A DNA stretch of 64,000 nucleotides, taken from Planctomycetota bacterium (lineage in GTDB: Bacteria; Planctomycetota; UBA1135; GCA-002686595). A program made the position numbers and the translations under genes. The stretch's first letter is position 1. Every line of letters starts with the position of its first letter. Of the stretch, positions 51,767 through 60,870 are shown piece by piece. Under the pieces are notes generated by a model. That model was given only the letters and a program-made list of their open reading frames with translations, searched no databases and was not told the origin of the DNA. Where the stretch lies: positions 1-64,000 of the forward strand of contig DUBE01000066.1 of the NCBI GenBank assembly GCA_012960475.1. Reading direction: 5' to 3'.

Positions 51767-53317
51767 ATGAATCTCCGCCGCATCGCGCTGGCAGCCATTG
51801 CTCCGGCTCTGCTCTTCCTCCTGCTTCCTGCCGCTGCTCAAGCAGCCCAGGACCGCACTCCACCCAAGCCTCGCCAGGTCCCCCAGGCCAGGAGCAAGCC
51901 CGTAACCCCTAAGCCTGTTGTCAATGATCCGGCGGCCAGGCAGAAGGCGGCCAAGAAGCAGGCCGATGAAGGCTCCCCGAGCAAGCTGGGCAAGCCCAGC
52001 GCCAAGCCTCTTGATCCAAACGACAAGGACTACATCAAGCGCAAGGCCAAGTACGCCGCTGCTGGTCTGGGCGAGGATGGCTATCCTCTCAAGGGTGCCG
52101 CTGGCAAAGGCGCGATCACCAAGGGCGGCCGCGGTGCTGTCCCTGAGGTTGCGGTGGATCCCAACGCCAAGTTGATGATTGAGTTTGGCACGGATCGCCA
52201 TGATTTTGGTCGTGCCCAGCAAGGGGACATTCTGCTGCACACTTTTGAAATGGCCGCTGGGGGCAGTGCGCCCCTGATCATCGGTCAGGTCTCACCCACT
52301 TGCGGTTGCACACTGAGCGAGGTCCTGGTTGAGGGCCCTTCTGGAGATCTTGTGCCTTATGTCTACGGTGATCCAATCGAGCCTGGAAGAAAGGTCGAAA
52401 TCTCCGCGCGCATGAACACCGCCAACAAGAAGAACGCGACCCAGGTGCGGGTCAACGTGACCACTAATGACCCCGTGCGCGTCAGTTCATTGACCCTGAT
52501 GGCCAATGTGGAACAGTTCATCCAAGCAACGCCCACAATCCTTCAGATGGGGGACATTCCCCAGGGATCCACGCGAACCCAGTTTGTTGACGTGCGCACA
52601 ACTCGTGGGGCCAAGGTCTTCCTGGCCTTTGACGAGCGTCCGGGCCTCGTGCGCCCTCCGGGACTTGACGTGACCCTCTCTCCGGTAGCGCCGGATGATG
52701 AAGGCCGCTCGGCGCATTGGAAGGTCGAGGTAAATGTGGGCGCCGATGCGGTTGAAGGCAATATCGGCTATCAGATCCGCCTGAGCACTGACTATGCCCG
52801 CCCGGATGCTACTGAGATCGAGAAGAAGAATGCGACGCACAAGCACAACGAGGAACATGGGGGCAAGGACGATGAAGGCAAAGTGCTTCCCACACACCAG
52901 GTCAGCTCCAAGTATCAGGTCAATGTGGCGGTCACCGGCCGCATTCTGGGGGCCATGACATGCACGCCTCAGTTCCTGTCCATGGGCCTTGTGCGCCCTG
53001 GTCAAGTGGTGCCTCGAACCGTCAAGCTGATCAGTCACGACACGGACTTCAAGTTCGATCCCAAGACCATGACAGTCGAGGTCAAGGGAGACGGTGGTAC
53101 GCCCCTGCGCTGGGCCGAGCACTTCTCCAGTACCGTGCGTCCCGCCCAGGGCATCAACGGCGTGGACGTGGAACTGCGCCTCGAAGGCCTGCCCGATGGC
53201 GCCGACGGTTCCTTCCGGGGACTGCTGGTGATTCACACCGGTCACCCCACCAAGCAAACCATGGAAGTGCACTTCAGTGGAGTCTGCCGCGCGGGAGTCG
53301 TGCGCGGGGGTCGCTGA
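51767..53317 (+). CDS. Exported DUF1573 domain protein
   Basis: This 516-residue protein starts at ATG 51767 (a TTG at 51749 is an in-frame alternative) with the signal peptide LAAIAPALLFLLLPAAAQA. A Lys/Pro/Gly-rich linker follows to about residue 115. The DUF1573 domain starts at about residue 130: DRHDFGRAQQGDILLHTFEMAAGGSAPLIIGQVSPTCGCTLSEV, with the family CGCT motif. Immunoglobulin-like beta-sandwich repeats follow (VRVNVTTNDPVRVSSLTL; KVLPTHQVSSKYQVNVAVTGR; LEGLPDGADGSFRGLLVI). The family is common in Planctomycetes and Bacteroidetes and is probably involved in cell-surface binding; no activity is known. It is followed by a terminator. Confidence 0.82.
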   Translation: MNLRRIALAAIAPALLFLLLPAAAQAAQDRTPPKPRQVPQARSKPVTPKPVVNDPAARQKAAKKQADEGSPSKLGKPSAKPLDPNDKDYIKRKAKYAAAGLGEDGYPLKGAAGKGAITKGGRGAVPEVAVDPNAKLMIEFGTDRHDFGRAQQGDILLHTFEMAAGGSAPLIIGQVSPTCGCTLSEVLVEGPSGDLVPYVYGDPIEPGRKVEISARMNTANKKNATQVRVNVTTNDPVRVSSLTLMANVEQFIQATPTILQMGDIPQGSTRTQFVDVRTTRGAKVFLAFDERPGLVRPPGLDVTLSPVAPDDEGRSAHWKVEVNVGADAVEGNIGYQIRLSTDYARPDATEIEKKNATHKHNEEHGGKDDEGKVLPTHQVSSKYQVNVAVTGRILGAMTCTPQFLSMGLVRPGQVVPRTVKLISHDTDFKFDPKTMTVEVKGDGGTPLRWAEHFSSTVRPAQGINGVDVELRLEGLPDGADGSFRGLLVIHTGHPTKQTMEVHFSGVCRAGVVRGGR

Positions 53318-53365
53318 GTCTGAAGGGACTTTGTTTGACGGGCCTCCACGGCCCTGTGACCAGGG

Positions 53366-53407
53366 AATGCCCCGCCTGAGCAAAATGCTCGGGCTGGGCA
53401 TTTTGCC
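53366..53407 (+). terminator. Rho-independent terminator after the DUF1573 gene
   Basis: An imperfect hairpin pairs AATGCCC (53366-53372) with GGGCATT (53396-53402), GCC with GGC, and GAGCA with TGCTC around the loop AAA. It runs into TTTTG. It lies about 50 bases after the DUF1573 stop and separates that gene from the gspE block. Confidence 0.75.
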
Positions 53408-53556
53408 TTGCTCGGGGTTGTCCTGTTGGGGGATGGGGTCCCACGGGATGATTTTCTCGGGAGGAAACCAGGACTTCCCCGGTTACTCTGCCCCCCGTGG
53501 GCCTTAGCTCACGTCCTTGATGAAAGTGCACAGGCAATATCACCCGTGGAGAGCCC

Positions 53557-55236
53557 GTGGCTGACCTCGGTCAAGCTCTCGTGGATGGCGGTGTGCTGTC
53601 TGAGCCGGACTTGCGCAAGGCTCAGGCACACCAACGCGGTCGTGAATTGGGCATTGTGGAGGCGGTCTTGGAACTCGGCCTGGCACCCGCAGAGAAGGTC
53701 TACCGGGTTTCTGCGAAGAGCGCGGGAATGCCCTTCGTCGATCTCTCGCGGGGGCGCATCTCCCAAGAGATCGTGGCTCTGGTGCCAGCGGAAATTGCCA
53801 TCGATCAGGGGGTCATGCCCTTGATGGAGAAGGGGGGCAAGCTGGTGGTGGCTGTGGACGACCCCCTCAAGCGTATTCTTGCAGAGCAGTTGGAGTTTCT
53901 TCTGGGTCGCGAAATCGCTTGCGCCCTGGCAACCCCTTTGGCTCTGGCCGAGGCCTTGACTAAGAACTATGGCGCCCCCGCTGATGACAGTGCCGAGTTG
54001 GCAGTGGCCAGCGGCATGGGAGTGGGTGCCGAAGACGAGGAGAACGATGCGCCCATCGTGCGTCTGGTGACCCGCACCTTCCAGGATGCATTGGCTGAGC
54101 GAGCCAGTGACATTCACGTTGAGCCGGGCCACGGCCGACTGCGTGTACGCTTTCGGGTGGATGGTATGTTGCGCGATGTGGCGGAGCACCCCGCGCACCT
54201 CTCGGCGCCATTGCTGTCGCGTCTCAAGATCATGGCGCGCATGGACATCGCCGAGAAGCGCAAGCCTCAGGACGGACGCATCAGTCTCAAGCTCGGTGGA
54301 CGGGATGTGGATGTGCGTGCCAGCGTGTTGCCTTCGAATCATGGGGAGACCATGGTCATGCGCCTGCTCGATCGCTCGGCCAACCTGATTCCCCTGCCGG
54401 ACCTGGGCTTTGGAACCCAGCAACTCAACTGGTTCCGCAATACCATTTCTCGGCCCAGTGGGATCGTGTTGGTCACAGGTCCTACGGGTTCGGGCAAGAC
54501 CACGACCCTCTACGCGGCACTGGCGGAACTGAATCGTTCCGATGTGAAGATCATCACCGCCGAAGACCCCGTGGAATATCACCTGTCCGGGGTCAATCAG
54601 GTGCAGGTCGCCCCGCGCATCGGTCTGACCTTTTCGCGCATCCTGAGGGCCATGCTGCGTTGTGCTCCGAATGTGATTCTGGTGGGTGAGATTCGTGACC
54701 TGGAGACCGCCGAGATTGCGATTCAGGCGTCCTTGACCGGGCACCTGGTGTTTTCGACCCTGCACACCAACGATGCTCCCAGCGCCTTGACCCGTCTGGT
54801 GGATCTGGGGGTCAAGCCCTTCTTGGTCTCTGCCAGCGTCAACGCGGTGTTGGGTCAACGACTCGTGCGACGACTCTGTCCCAAATGTTCGGAGGAGTAT
54901 GATCCCACCGACAGCGAGTGGCAGGTATTGGGGCTGGACAGTGCAGCCCACAAGGGGCGCAAGCTGCGCAAGCCCCGGGGCTGCACCGCCTGCGAGGGCA
55001 ACGGCTATCGCGGTCGCGTGGCGCTCTATGAAACCCTGACTTTGGACGGCACCCTGCGGGACATGGTTTTCAGGGGGGAAAGTCTGGCCAGCATCGAGAG
55101 AGCAGCGGTGGGGGCCGGAAGTTTGCAGAAGTTGGCGCTGGACGGGGCCCTGAAAGCTCTTGAAGGGGTCACCAGCCTCTCAGAAGTTCTGCGTGTTTCC
55201 CGCGCTGCCCATGCGGCGGGCCTTGATTCCCTTTGA
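53557..55236 (+). CDS. GspE/PilB-type secretion or pilus-extension ATPase (first)
   Basis: This 559-residue protein starts at GTG 53557. The N-terminal MshEN/GspE-N domain (LGQALVDGGVLSEPDLRKAQ ... VPAEIAIDQGVMPLME) is followed by the ATPase with Walker A GPTGSGKTTTLYAAL, the Asp box TAEDPVEY, Walker B ILVGEIRDLETAEIAIQASLTGHLVFSTLHTNDA (His box) and the zinc motif CPKC...CTAC. It powers assembly of a pseudopilus or pilus from the cytoplasm. It is first of three ATPases, followed by a PilT-like (31 bases) and a second GspE (overlap), then gspF. Whether the system is T2SS or T4P cannot be told from these genes alone; the M28-GspG fusion nearby hints at T2SS. Confidence 0.9.
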   Translation: MADLGQALVDGGVLSEPDLRKAQAHQRGRELGIVEAVLELGLAPAEKVYRVSAKSAGMPFVDLSRGRISQEIVALVPAEIAIDQGVMPLMEKGGKLVVAVDDPLKRILAEQLEFLLGREIACALATPLALAEALTKNYGAPADDSAELAVASGMGVGAEDEENDAPIVRLVTRTFQDALAERASDIHVEPGHGRLRVRFRVDGMLRDVAEHPAHLSAPLLSRLKIMARMDIAEKRKPQDGRISLKLGGRDVDVRASVLPSNHGETMVMRLLDRSANLIPLPDLGFGTQQLNWFRNTISRPSGIVLVTGPTGSGKTTTLYAALAELNRSDVKIITAEDPVEYHLSGVNQVQVAPRIGLTFSRILRAMLRCAPNVILVGEIRDLETAEIAIQASLTGHLVFSTLHTNDAPSALTRLVDLGVKPFLVSASVNAVLGQRLVRRLCPKCSEEYDPTDSEWQVLGLDSAAHKGRKLRKPRGCTACEGNGYRGRVALYETLTLDGTLRDMVFRGESLASIERAAVGAGSLQKLALDGALKALEGVTSLSEVLRVSRAAHAAGLDSL

Positions 55237-55267
55237 TCATCTCTCACACCAATTTGCTCAGCTAGCC

Positions 55268-56317
55268 ATGAAAGTCACCCACCTGATGACCCTCGCCATC
55301 GAGATGAACGCATCGGACCTGCACCTCAATCCGGGACGGCCGCCTGTGGGTAGGATAGATGGCAAGTTGATCCACCTGGAAGAAGGGGACTTGAGTGACG
55401 AAAATACACTGGCTCTCTGCAAGGAGCTTTGTGATGAGCGTCACTGGGCGGAGCTGGAAGAGGTGGGCACTACGGATATCGGTCTGGCGCACAGCTCAGG
55501 CACCCGCTTTCGGGTCAGCTGCATGCGTCAGCGCGGGCGCTACACTGCGATCCTGCGGCTGATCCCAAGTGAGTTGCTGACATTTGATCAGATTGGCCTG
55601 CCAGAGACCGTGCAGGAACTCCTGCGGCGGCCTCGTGGCCTGGTCCTGGTTACGGGCCCGACGGGCTCTGGCAAGTCCACCACCCTGGCCACCATGATCG
55701 ATTGGATCAACATCAACCTCGATCGGCACATCGTGACCATCGAGGATCCCATCGAGTTCTATCACAGTCACAAGCGCGGGCTCGTGACCCAGCGCGAGGT
55801 GGGCAGCGATGTGCCCAATTTCGCCGAAGCCATGCGCCGGGTGCTGCGTCAGGATCCTGATGTGATCTTGTTGGGGGAGATGCGCGATCTGGAGACTATC
55901 TCCTCTGCGATCACTGCTGCGGAAACCGGGCACCTGGTCTTTGGCACCCTGCACACAACGGGCAGTGCACGCACCGTCAACCGCATGATTGATGCCTTCC
56001 CCGCCAACCAGCAGGAGCAGATTCGTGCCCAGTTGTCCGTGTCTCTGGTAGCGGTAGTCAGTCAGGTGCTGATGCCTCACGCCAGTGGCAAGGGGCGCGT
56101 GGCGGGTTTTGAGGTGATGATCAACAATCCCGCGATTTCCAATCTGATTCGCAAGAACGAAACCAACAAGATCCAGAGCACCCTGCAGACCAGTCGGCGC
56201 GTGGGCATGATGACCCTGGACGATCATCTGCTTGAGCTGGTCAAGTCGGGCAGTATCACCCCGCGCACCGCCCTGGATTATGCCCAGAGCTCGAAAGAAC
56301 TGGAGGCGCGTCTGTGA
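55268..56317 (+). CDS. PilT-type retraction ATPase
   Basis: This 349-residue protein starts at MKVTHLMTLAIEMNASDLHLNPGRPP (ATG 55268); an upstream in-frame ATG is unlikely. Short N-terminal PAS-like domain, then Walker A GPTGSGKSTTLATM, the Asp box TIEDPIEF, Walker B VILLGEMRDLETISSAITAAETGHLVFGTLHTTGSA and the PilT-type ending VAGFEVMINNPAISNLIRKNETNKI. No zinc motif, unlike GspE. Retraction ATPases disassemble pili, which suggests a T4P component in this cluster. Its last bases overlap the GTG start of the second GspE. Confidence 0.9.
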   Translation: MKVTHLMTLAIEMNASDLHLNPGRPPVGRIDGKLIHLEEGDLSDENTLALCKELCDERHWAELEEVGTTDIGLAHSSGTRFRVSCMRQRGRYTAILRLIPSELLTFDQIGLPETVQELLRRPRGLVLVTGPTGSGKSTTLATMIDWININLDRHIVTIEDPIEFYHSHKRGLVTQREVGSDVPNFAEAMRRVLRQDPDVILLGEMRDLETISSAITAAETGHLVFGTLHTTGSARTVNRMIDAFPANQQEQIRAQLSVSLVAVVSQVLMPHASGKGRVAGFEVMINNPAISNLIRKNETNKIQSTLQTSRRVGMMTLDDHLLELVKSGSITPRTALDYAQSSKELEARL

Positions 56318-58002
56318 GCGTAGAGGACGGCAATGGCCCTGCAACCGGGCGCCAGCTCGTGGGCCAGATTCTGAAGGCCCAGGGAGAGGTCAAGGAATCG
56401 GAGATCCAGCGCAGCCTGACCGAACAGCGCCAGCAGGGGGGGCTGCTCGGGCAGATCCTGGTGGCAATGGGAGCTACTTCGGCCCCGTCGGTGACCCGTG
56501 CCCTGGCGCAACAGGCAGGCCTGCATAGTGTCGATCTGGCCAGCGTGGATCTTGATCAGGACGCCTTGGCACTGGTGGACAAGAGCATTGCCCACACCTT
56601 CGGCGTGCTGCCGATTGAACTGGATGGGGACACCTTGGTGGTGGCTCTGGCGGATCCACAAAACCAGGCGGTGCTCGATGATCTGTCCTTTACGGTGGGT
56701 TCTCCCGTGCGCGGGGTACTGGCGGATCCGGATAGCCTGAGGGCCAAGGTGCTTGAATGCTACGGGCCGGAAGAATCCCTGGCGGATGTGTTGGCCGCGG
56801 CCAAGGGAGTCGATGCTTCTGACCCCGAAGCCGCTGCCCAGTCCAAGCCCGTGGTGCGCCTTCTGAACTCGATTCTGCACCGAGCGATCAAGGACCGGGC
56901 CAGTGATATTCACTTCGAGACCTTTGATGAGACCTTTCGTATTCGCTACAGGGTGGATGGATCGCTCTATGAGGTTGAGAGTCCTCCCCGCCATTTGGCA
57001 CTGCCCCTGATTTCGCGTATCAAGGTCATGGCGGACTTGGACATCACCGAGATCCGTCTGCCCCAGGACGGTCGCATCGAGCTGTCGATCGACGGTCGGC
57101 CTGTGGACCTGCGCGTGGCCACCATGCCAGGCCTGGCGGGGGAAGGAGCGGTGCTGCGAATCCTCGATCGCTCGGCTGTGAACTTGAACCTGGCGGCCTT
57201 GGGTCTGCCTGAAGGAGATGAGGCCACCCTCAGGGCCTTGACCCGCTTGCCCCACGGAATCGTGTTGGTTACCGGGCCAACTGGCTCGGGCAAGACCACG
57301 ACTCTCTACGGCATGCTCAGCGAAGCCAACGAGCCCGATGTGAAGATCATCACGGTTGAGGACCCGGTTGAGTACGACATCGAGGGAATAGTGCAGGTGC
57401 CGATTCACGATGACATCGGGGTGACCTATGCCTCGGTGTTGCGCTCGATCTTGCGTCAGGATCCGGACAAGATTCTGGTGGGGGAGATTCGCGACCAGGA
57501 GACCGCTGCCATCGCTGTGGAAGCCAGCCTGACAGGCCATACGGTTTTTGCCACGGTGCACACCAATGACTCCACTTCTACTGTGGCCCGTTTGATGGAC
57601 ATGGGCATTGAACCCTTCCTCTTGACCGCGACCCTTGAAGCGGTGGTGGCCCAACGGCTGTTGCGTGCGGTTTGTCTGGCCTGCCAGATAGAGATGGAGC
57701 CGGACGAGGAAGTCCTGCGCGAACTGGGTCCGGATGCCCGGCGCATTGAGGGCCGCAAGATCGTTCATGGCCGAGGTTGCGTTGCCTGCCATCACACGGG
57801 CTACAAGGGGCGCACAGGGATCTTTGAGATCCTGCTTCTGGATGACGAGTTGCGCAGTTTGATCCAGGAGGGGGCTTCTTCCGAGGCCCTGCGCCAGATG
57901 GCCATCGGCCGTGGGATGCGCACCCTGCGCGAGGCGGGCTTGGATATGGTGGCTGCCGGTCGTACGACCGTGGAAGAGGTTCTGCGCGAGACCCAGCTTT
58001 GA
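56314..58002 (+). CDS. GspE/PilB-type secretion or pilus-extension ATPase (second)
   Basis: This 562-residue protein starts at GTG 56314, sharing bases with the PilT stop (GTGA). It has the same layout as the first GspE-like gene: N-terminal domain (QLVGQILKAQGEVKESEIQRSL ... IAHTFGVLPIELDGDTLVVAL), Walker A GPTGSGKTTTLYGML, Asp box TVEDPVEY, Walker B ILVGEIRDQETAAIAVEASLTGHTVFATVHTNDS and zinc motif CLAC...CVACHHTGYKGR. The two GspE-like proteins share motifs but differ across the N-terminal half, so they are old paralogues, not a recent duplication. gspF follows after 87 bases. Confidence 0.92.
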   Translation: MSVEDGNGPATGRQLVGQILKAQGEVKESEIQRSLTEQRQQGGLLGQILVAMGATSAPSVTRALAQQAGLHSVDLASVDLDQDALALVDKSIAHTFGVLPIELDGDTLVVALADPQNQAVLDDLSFTVGSPVRGVLADPDSLRAKVLECYGPEESLADVLAAAKGVDASDPEAAAQSKPVVRLLNSILHRAIKDRASDIHFETFDETFRIRYRVDGSLYEVESPPRHLALPLISRIKVMADLDITEIRLPQDGRIELSIDGRPVDLRVATMPGLAGEGAVLRILDRSAVNLNLAALGLPEGDEATLRALTRLPHGIVLVTGPTGSGKTTTLYGMLSEANEPDVKIITVEDPVEYDIEGIVQVPIHDDIGVTYASVLRSILRQDPDKILVGEIRDQETAAIAVEASLTGHTVFATVHTNDSTSTVARLMDMGIEPFLLTATLEAVVAQRLLRAVCLACQIEMEPDEEVLRELGPDARRIEGRKIVHGRGCVACHHTGYKGRTGIFEILLLDDELRSLIQEGASSEALRQMAIGRGMRTLREAGLDMVAAGRTTVEEVLRETQL

Positions 58003-58089
58003 GGCCTGGGACCCGGGCCATTTTCTTCGATCGCAGGGGCCCTCCGCGTGACCTGGGCGGGGTTGGCGGGTACCCTCTGTTTCCTCAAG

Positions 58090-59238
58090 ATGGCCAAGAA
58101 GATTCAACGTAGCATCCCGGCTGGTGGCCGGGCCAAAGGGTCCAGCGGCGGCGGCGCTTCGGGAGGGGCCACCCCCAAGGTACGGGGCGGACGTATCCGC
58201 GGCCAGCTGGTGACCGACTTCACGGTCCAGTTGGCGACCCTGTCGGAAGCAGGCATTCCCGTGGTCAGGGCCTTGACGATTCTAGAGGGCCAGACTAAGC
58301 CGGGACCTTTTAAGGTTCTGTTGGCCGAGATTACCGAGGATGTCTCAGGGGGCGCGCCCCTTTCCGAGGCCATGGCCAAACATCCGCGCTGCTTTGACGA
58401 GTTGTTCTCGGCCATGGTGCGCGCGGGAGAATCAGCGGGTATTCTCGACCGCATCCTGGTGCGTCTGGCCGCCTTCCGCGAGAAAGCCGCCGAGATCCAG
58501 GGCAAGATCGTCAACGCGATGATCTATCCGGCCATCCTGACCTTTGTGGCCACGGGTGTGGTGGCGGCAGTGATCGTCTTCGTCATCCCGCGCTTCCAGG
58601 AGATCTTCGACTCCTTCGATGTCACTCTTCCGGACAGCACTCAGTTGCTCTTGGACGTGAGCGAGATCGCCACCGAGCGCTGGTACCTGGTCTTCGGTAT
58701 TCCCGTGGCCCTGGTGATTCTGCACATTTTTCTGATGGGGCGCAGCAAGCCCTATCGCTTTCGCATCCATGGCATCTTGCTCAGGTTGCCCATCTCCGGG
58801 TCGCTCATGCGACAGTCATTGATCGGCCGTTTCTCGCGTACCTTCGGCACCCTGGTGGAGGCTGGTGTACCTCACCTGGATGCCTTGGCTATTGTGCGCG
58901 ATGCTACGTCGAACATGGTTCTGGCCCAGGGTATCGATGAGATTCGGCGAACCGTGCGCGAGGGAGAAGGAATCGCCCGCACCATGGGGGAGACCGGGTT
59001 GTTCGACGACATCGTGATCAACATGGTGGATGTGGGTGAGGAAACAGGCGAGCTCGATCGCATGCTGCTTAAGATTGCCGACGCCTATGAGCGCCAATTG
59101 GATCGACGCATCGATGCGCTCTTCAAGTTCCTCGAGCCGGTTTTGTTGTTGGTTATGGCAGTGGTGGTTGGTTTCATTGTGGTGGCTCTGTTCATGCCCC
59201 TGCTTGAGATCATGAATTCGATCAACAGTTCTTCGTGA
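58090..59238 (+). CDS. gspF: GspF/PilC-type inner-membrane platform protein
   Basis: This 382-residue protein starts at ATG 58090 (MAKKIQRSI); upstream frame to 58048 is not similar. Two T2SSF domains: FTVQLATLSEAGIPVVRALTILEGQ...FDELFSAMVRAGESAGILDRILVRLA and ...RFSRTFGTLVEAGVPHLDALAIV...INMVDVGEETGELDRMLLKIAD. Three membrane helices (AILTFVATGVVAAVIVFVI, LVFGIPVALVILHIFL and VLLLVMAVVVGFIVVALFMPLLEI). It is the platform for the three ATPases upstream. The stop overlaps the GTG start of the histidine kinase by 4 bases. Confidence 0.93.
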   Translation: MAKKIQRSIPAGGRAKGSSGGGASGGATPKVRGGRIRGQLVTDFTVQLATLSEAGIPVVRALTILEGQTKPGPFKVLLAEITEDVSGGAPLSEAMAKHPRCFDELFSAMVRAGESAGILDRILVRLAAFREKAAEIQGKIVNAMIYPAILTFVATGVVAAVIVFVIPRFQEIFDSFDVTLPDSTQLLLDVSEIATERWYLVFGIPVALVILHIFLMGRSKPYRFRIHGILLRLPISGSLMRQSLIGRFSRTFGTLVEAGVPHLDALAIVRDATSNMVLAQGIDEIRRTVREGEGIARTMGETGLFDDIVINMVDVGEETGELDRMLLKIADAYERQLDRRIDALFKFLEPVLLLVMAVVVGFIVVALFMPLLEIMNSINSSS

Positions 59239-60866
59239 GCCCCCCAGCCAAAGGTCCAGGGACGCAGAAGCCACGCATCTCTCTGAGGGTGGCGCTGATC
59301 AGTTTGGTTGCCCTGACCAATTTGGCGGTCTTTGCGGCGGGTCTTCTGTGGACCCGGAGCGCAGAGCGGAGGCTTGATGAGCAGCGGGGCCAAGCTCACT
59401 CGGAACTGCTGGGAACCCTGGTGGGCAGCTTGATCGATGCGCGGGGCAACCTGCGTTCGGCGGGGCTCTTGCGGTGGGAGCATTGGGACGAGTGGTTCCG
59501 GGATGTGCAGATCGCGCACTTTCCCGACCTGGCCCAGGTCCCGGCGGTGTTGTCCACATCCCAGGCAAGTCGCCCCGCCCTGGGGTTGCAGATCAATCCC
59601 CTGGGGGCGGCGCGGCGGGACGGCGGCTTTGATGGGGCTGGGGTTCTGCTGGCCATGCGTCAGGCGGCGGAGACTCGGGAGCAGGTGACGGTCTATGGGG
59701 GCGTGGCCATGCCTGTGGTCCTGCCAGACGGCAGCGCCTGGGGAGGTTGCTGGATGCAGACCCTGCCCTCTGATGCGGCCGGTGGATTTCAGCGTCAGTT
59801 GCTGCCCTGGTTCATCGCCTCCACCCTGTTACTGACCCTCTCGACTTTTGCGTTGATTCGCGGCCTTATCCTCAATCCTGTGCAGCGGCTGGCGGTTGCT
59901 GCTCGGCGCATCGGGCGCGGAGAATTAGGTGCGCGGGTTGGGCAGGTCACCCGCAGGGATGAGATTGGCGAGTTGATGCGTTCCTTTGACGCCATGGCCG
60001 ATGATGTGCAGGGTTTCAGTGACCGCCTGGCGCGGGAGGTGGACGAGGCCACCCGGGCGGCGCGTGCGGCAGAGGCTGCGGCCATGACCCAACGTCGTCT
60101 GGCGGCCACGGGCGAACTCGCGGCGGGGGTGGCCCACGAGATCAACAATCCTTTGAGCGGCCTGATGAATGCCGCCCAGGCCCTGAGTCGTGAGGATCTC
60201 TCCACGGACAAGCGCGAGGAGTACCTTGAGTTGGTGGGCTCGGGATTGGAGCGCATCCGAGGAACTGTTGGACGATTGCTTCGCCTGGCTCCGCGGAATA
60301 CGGACACCACCCTGGTGCAGCTGGAGGGACCTTTGGGGGATGCCCTTGGACTGGTGCGCCATCGGGCCGAGGATCTGGGCGTAGCAGTGCGTCTTTGCGT
60401 TCCTCCTCAGGCGGTCCAGGACGCACTCATGCCCGAGGCCTTGGCTCTCTTGGAAGCCCTTCCACCGATTCAGGGTCAGGCCAACGAACTTGGTCAGGCC
60501 TTCTTGAACCTTCTGGTCAATGCCCTCGACGCCCTGGAGGAAGAGGGGCCTGGAGATCTGGACTCCGCCAAGGGCCTGATTGAGGTCCATGTCATCAGGG
60601 ATGATCGCGACTTGCGCATCGCCATCGTGGACAACGGTCCCGGCATCGACGAGGCACTGGTGGGCCGCATTGGGGATGCTTTCTTCACCACCAAGGACAC
60701 CGGTCGGGGGACGGGCTTGGGCCTTGCCATGGTGCAGGGCATGGCCGCGGCGCACGGAGGCCGACTGGAGATTACCAGTGCCAGTGGAGAGGGCTTCAGC
60801 GCTACATTGGTGTTGCCCCTGGGGGGGCCAGCATCGAATCTGCCCCCTGCGGGGCAAGGTGCATGA
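59235..60866 (+). CDS. Membrane sensor histidine kinase with HAMP domain
   Basis: This 543-residue protein starts at GTG 59235, overlapping the gspF stop. TM1 (ALISLVALTNLAVFAAGLLW), a periplasmic sensor region of ~155 residues, TM2 (LPWFIASTLLLTLSTFALI), HAMP (LILNPVQRLAVAARRIGRGELGARV), a coiled linker, HisKA H-box GELAAGVAHEINNPLSGLM and HATPase_c (NLLVNALDAL, DNGPGIDE, GRGTGLGLAMV). H-box is of the NtrB-like group. No response regulator is adjacent. Coupling to gspF suggests that secretion/pilus activity and sensing are linked, which is inference. Confidence 0.9.
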   Translation: MSPPAKGPGTQKPRISLRVALISLVALTNLAVFAAGLLWTRSAERRLDEQRGQAHSELLGTLVGSLIDARGNLRSAGLLRWEHWDEWFRDVQIAHFPDLAQVPAVLSTSQASRPALGLQINPLGAARRDGGFDGAGVLLAMRQAAETREQVTVYGGVAMPVVLPDGSAWGGCWMQTLPSDAAGGFQRQLLPWFIASTLLLTLSTFALIRGLILNPVQRLAVAARRIGRGELGARVGQVTRRDEIGELMRSFDAMADDVQGFSDRLAREVDEATRAARAAEAAAMTQRRLAATGELAAGVAHEINNPLSGLMNAAQALSREDLSTDKREEYLELVGSGLERIRGTVGRLLRLAPRNTDTTLVQLEGPLGDALGLVRHRAEDLGVAVRLCVPPQAVQDALMPEALALLEALPPIQGQANELGQAFLNLLVNALDALEEEGPGDLDSAKGLIEVHVIRDDRDLRIAIVDNGPGIDEALVGRIGDAFFTTKDTGRGTGLGLAMVQGMAAAHGGRLEITSASGEGFSATLVLPLGGPASNLPPAGQGA

Positions 60867-60870
60867 CCCG

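Noticed and set aside
56278-58107. 609-codon minus-strand frame over the second GspE
   Set aside because: The + strand protein has Walker and zinc motifs; the minus frame is a shadow. The same applies to minus frames at 53509..54951, 59925..61328 and 42204..43580.
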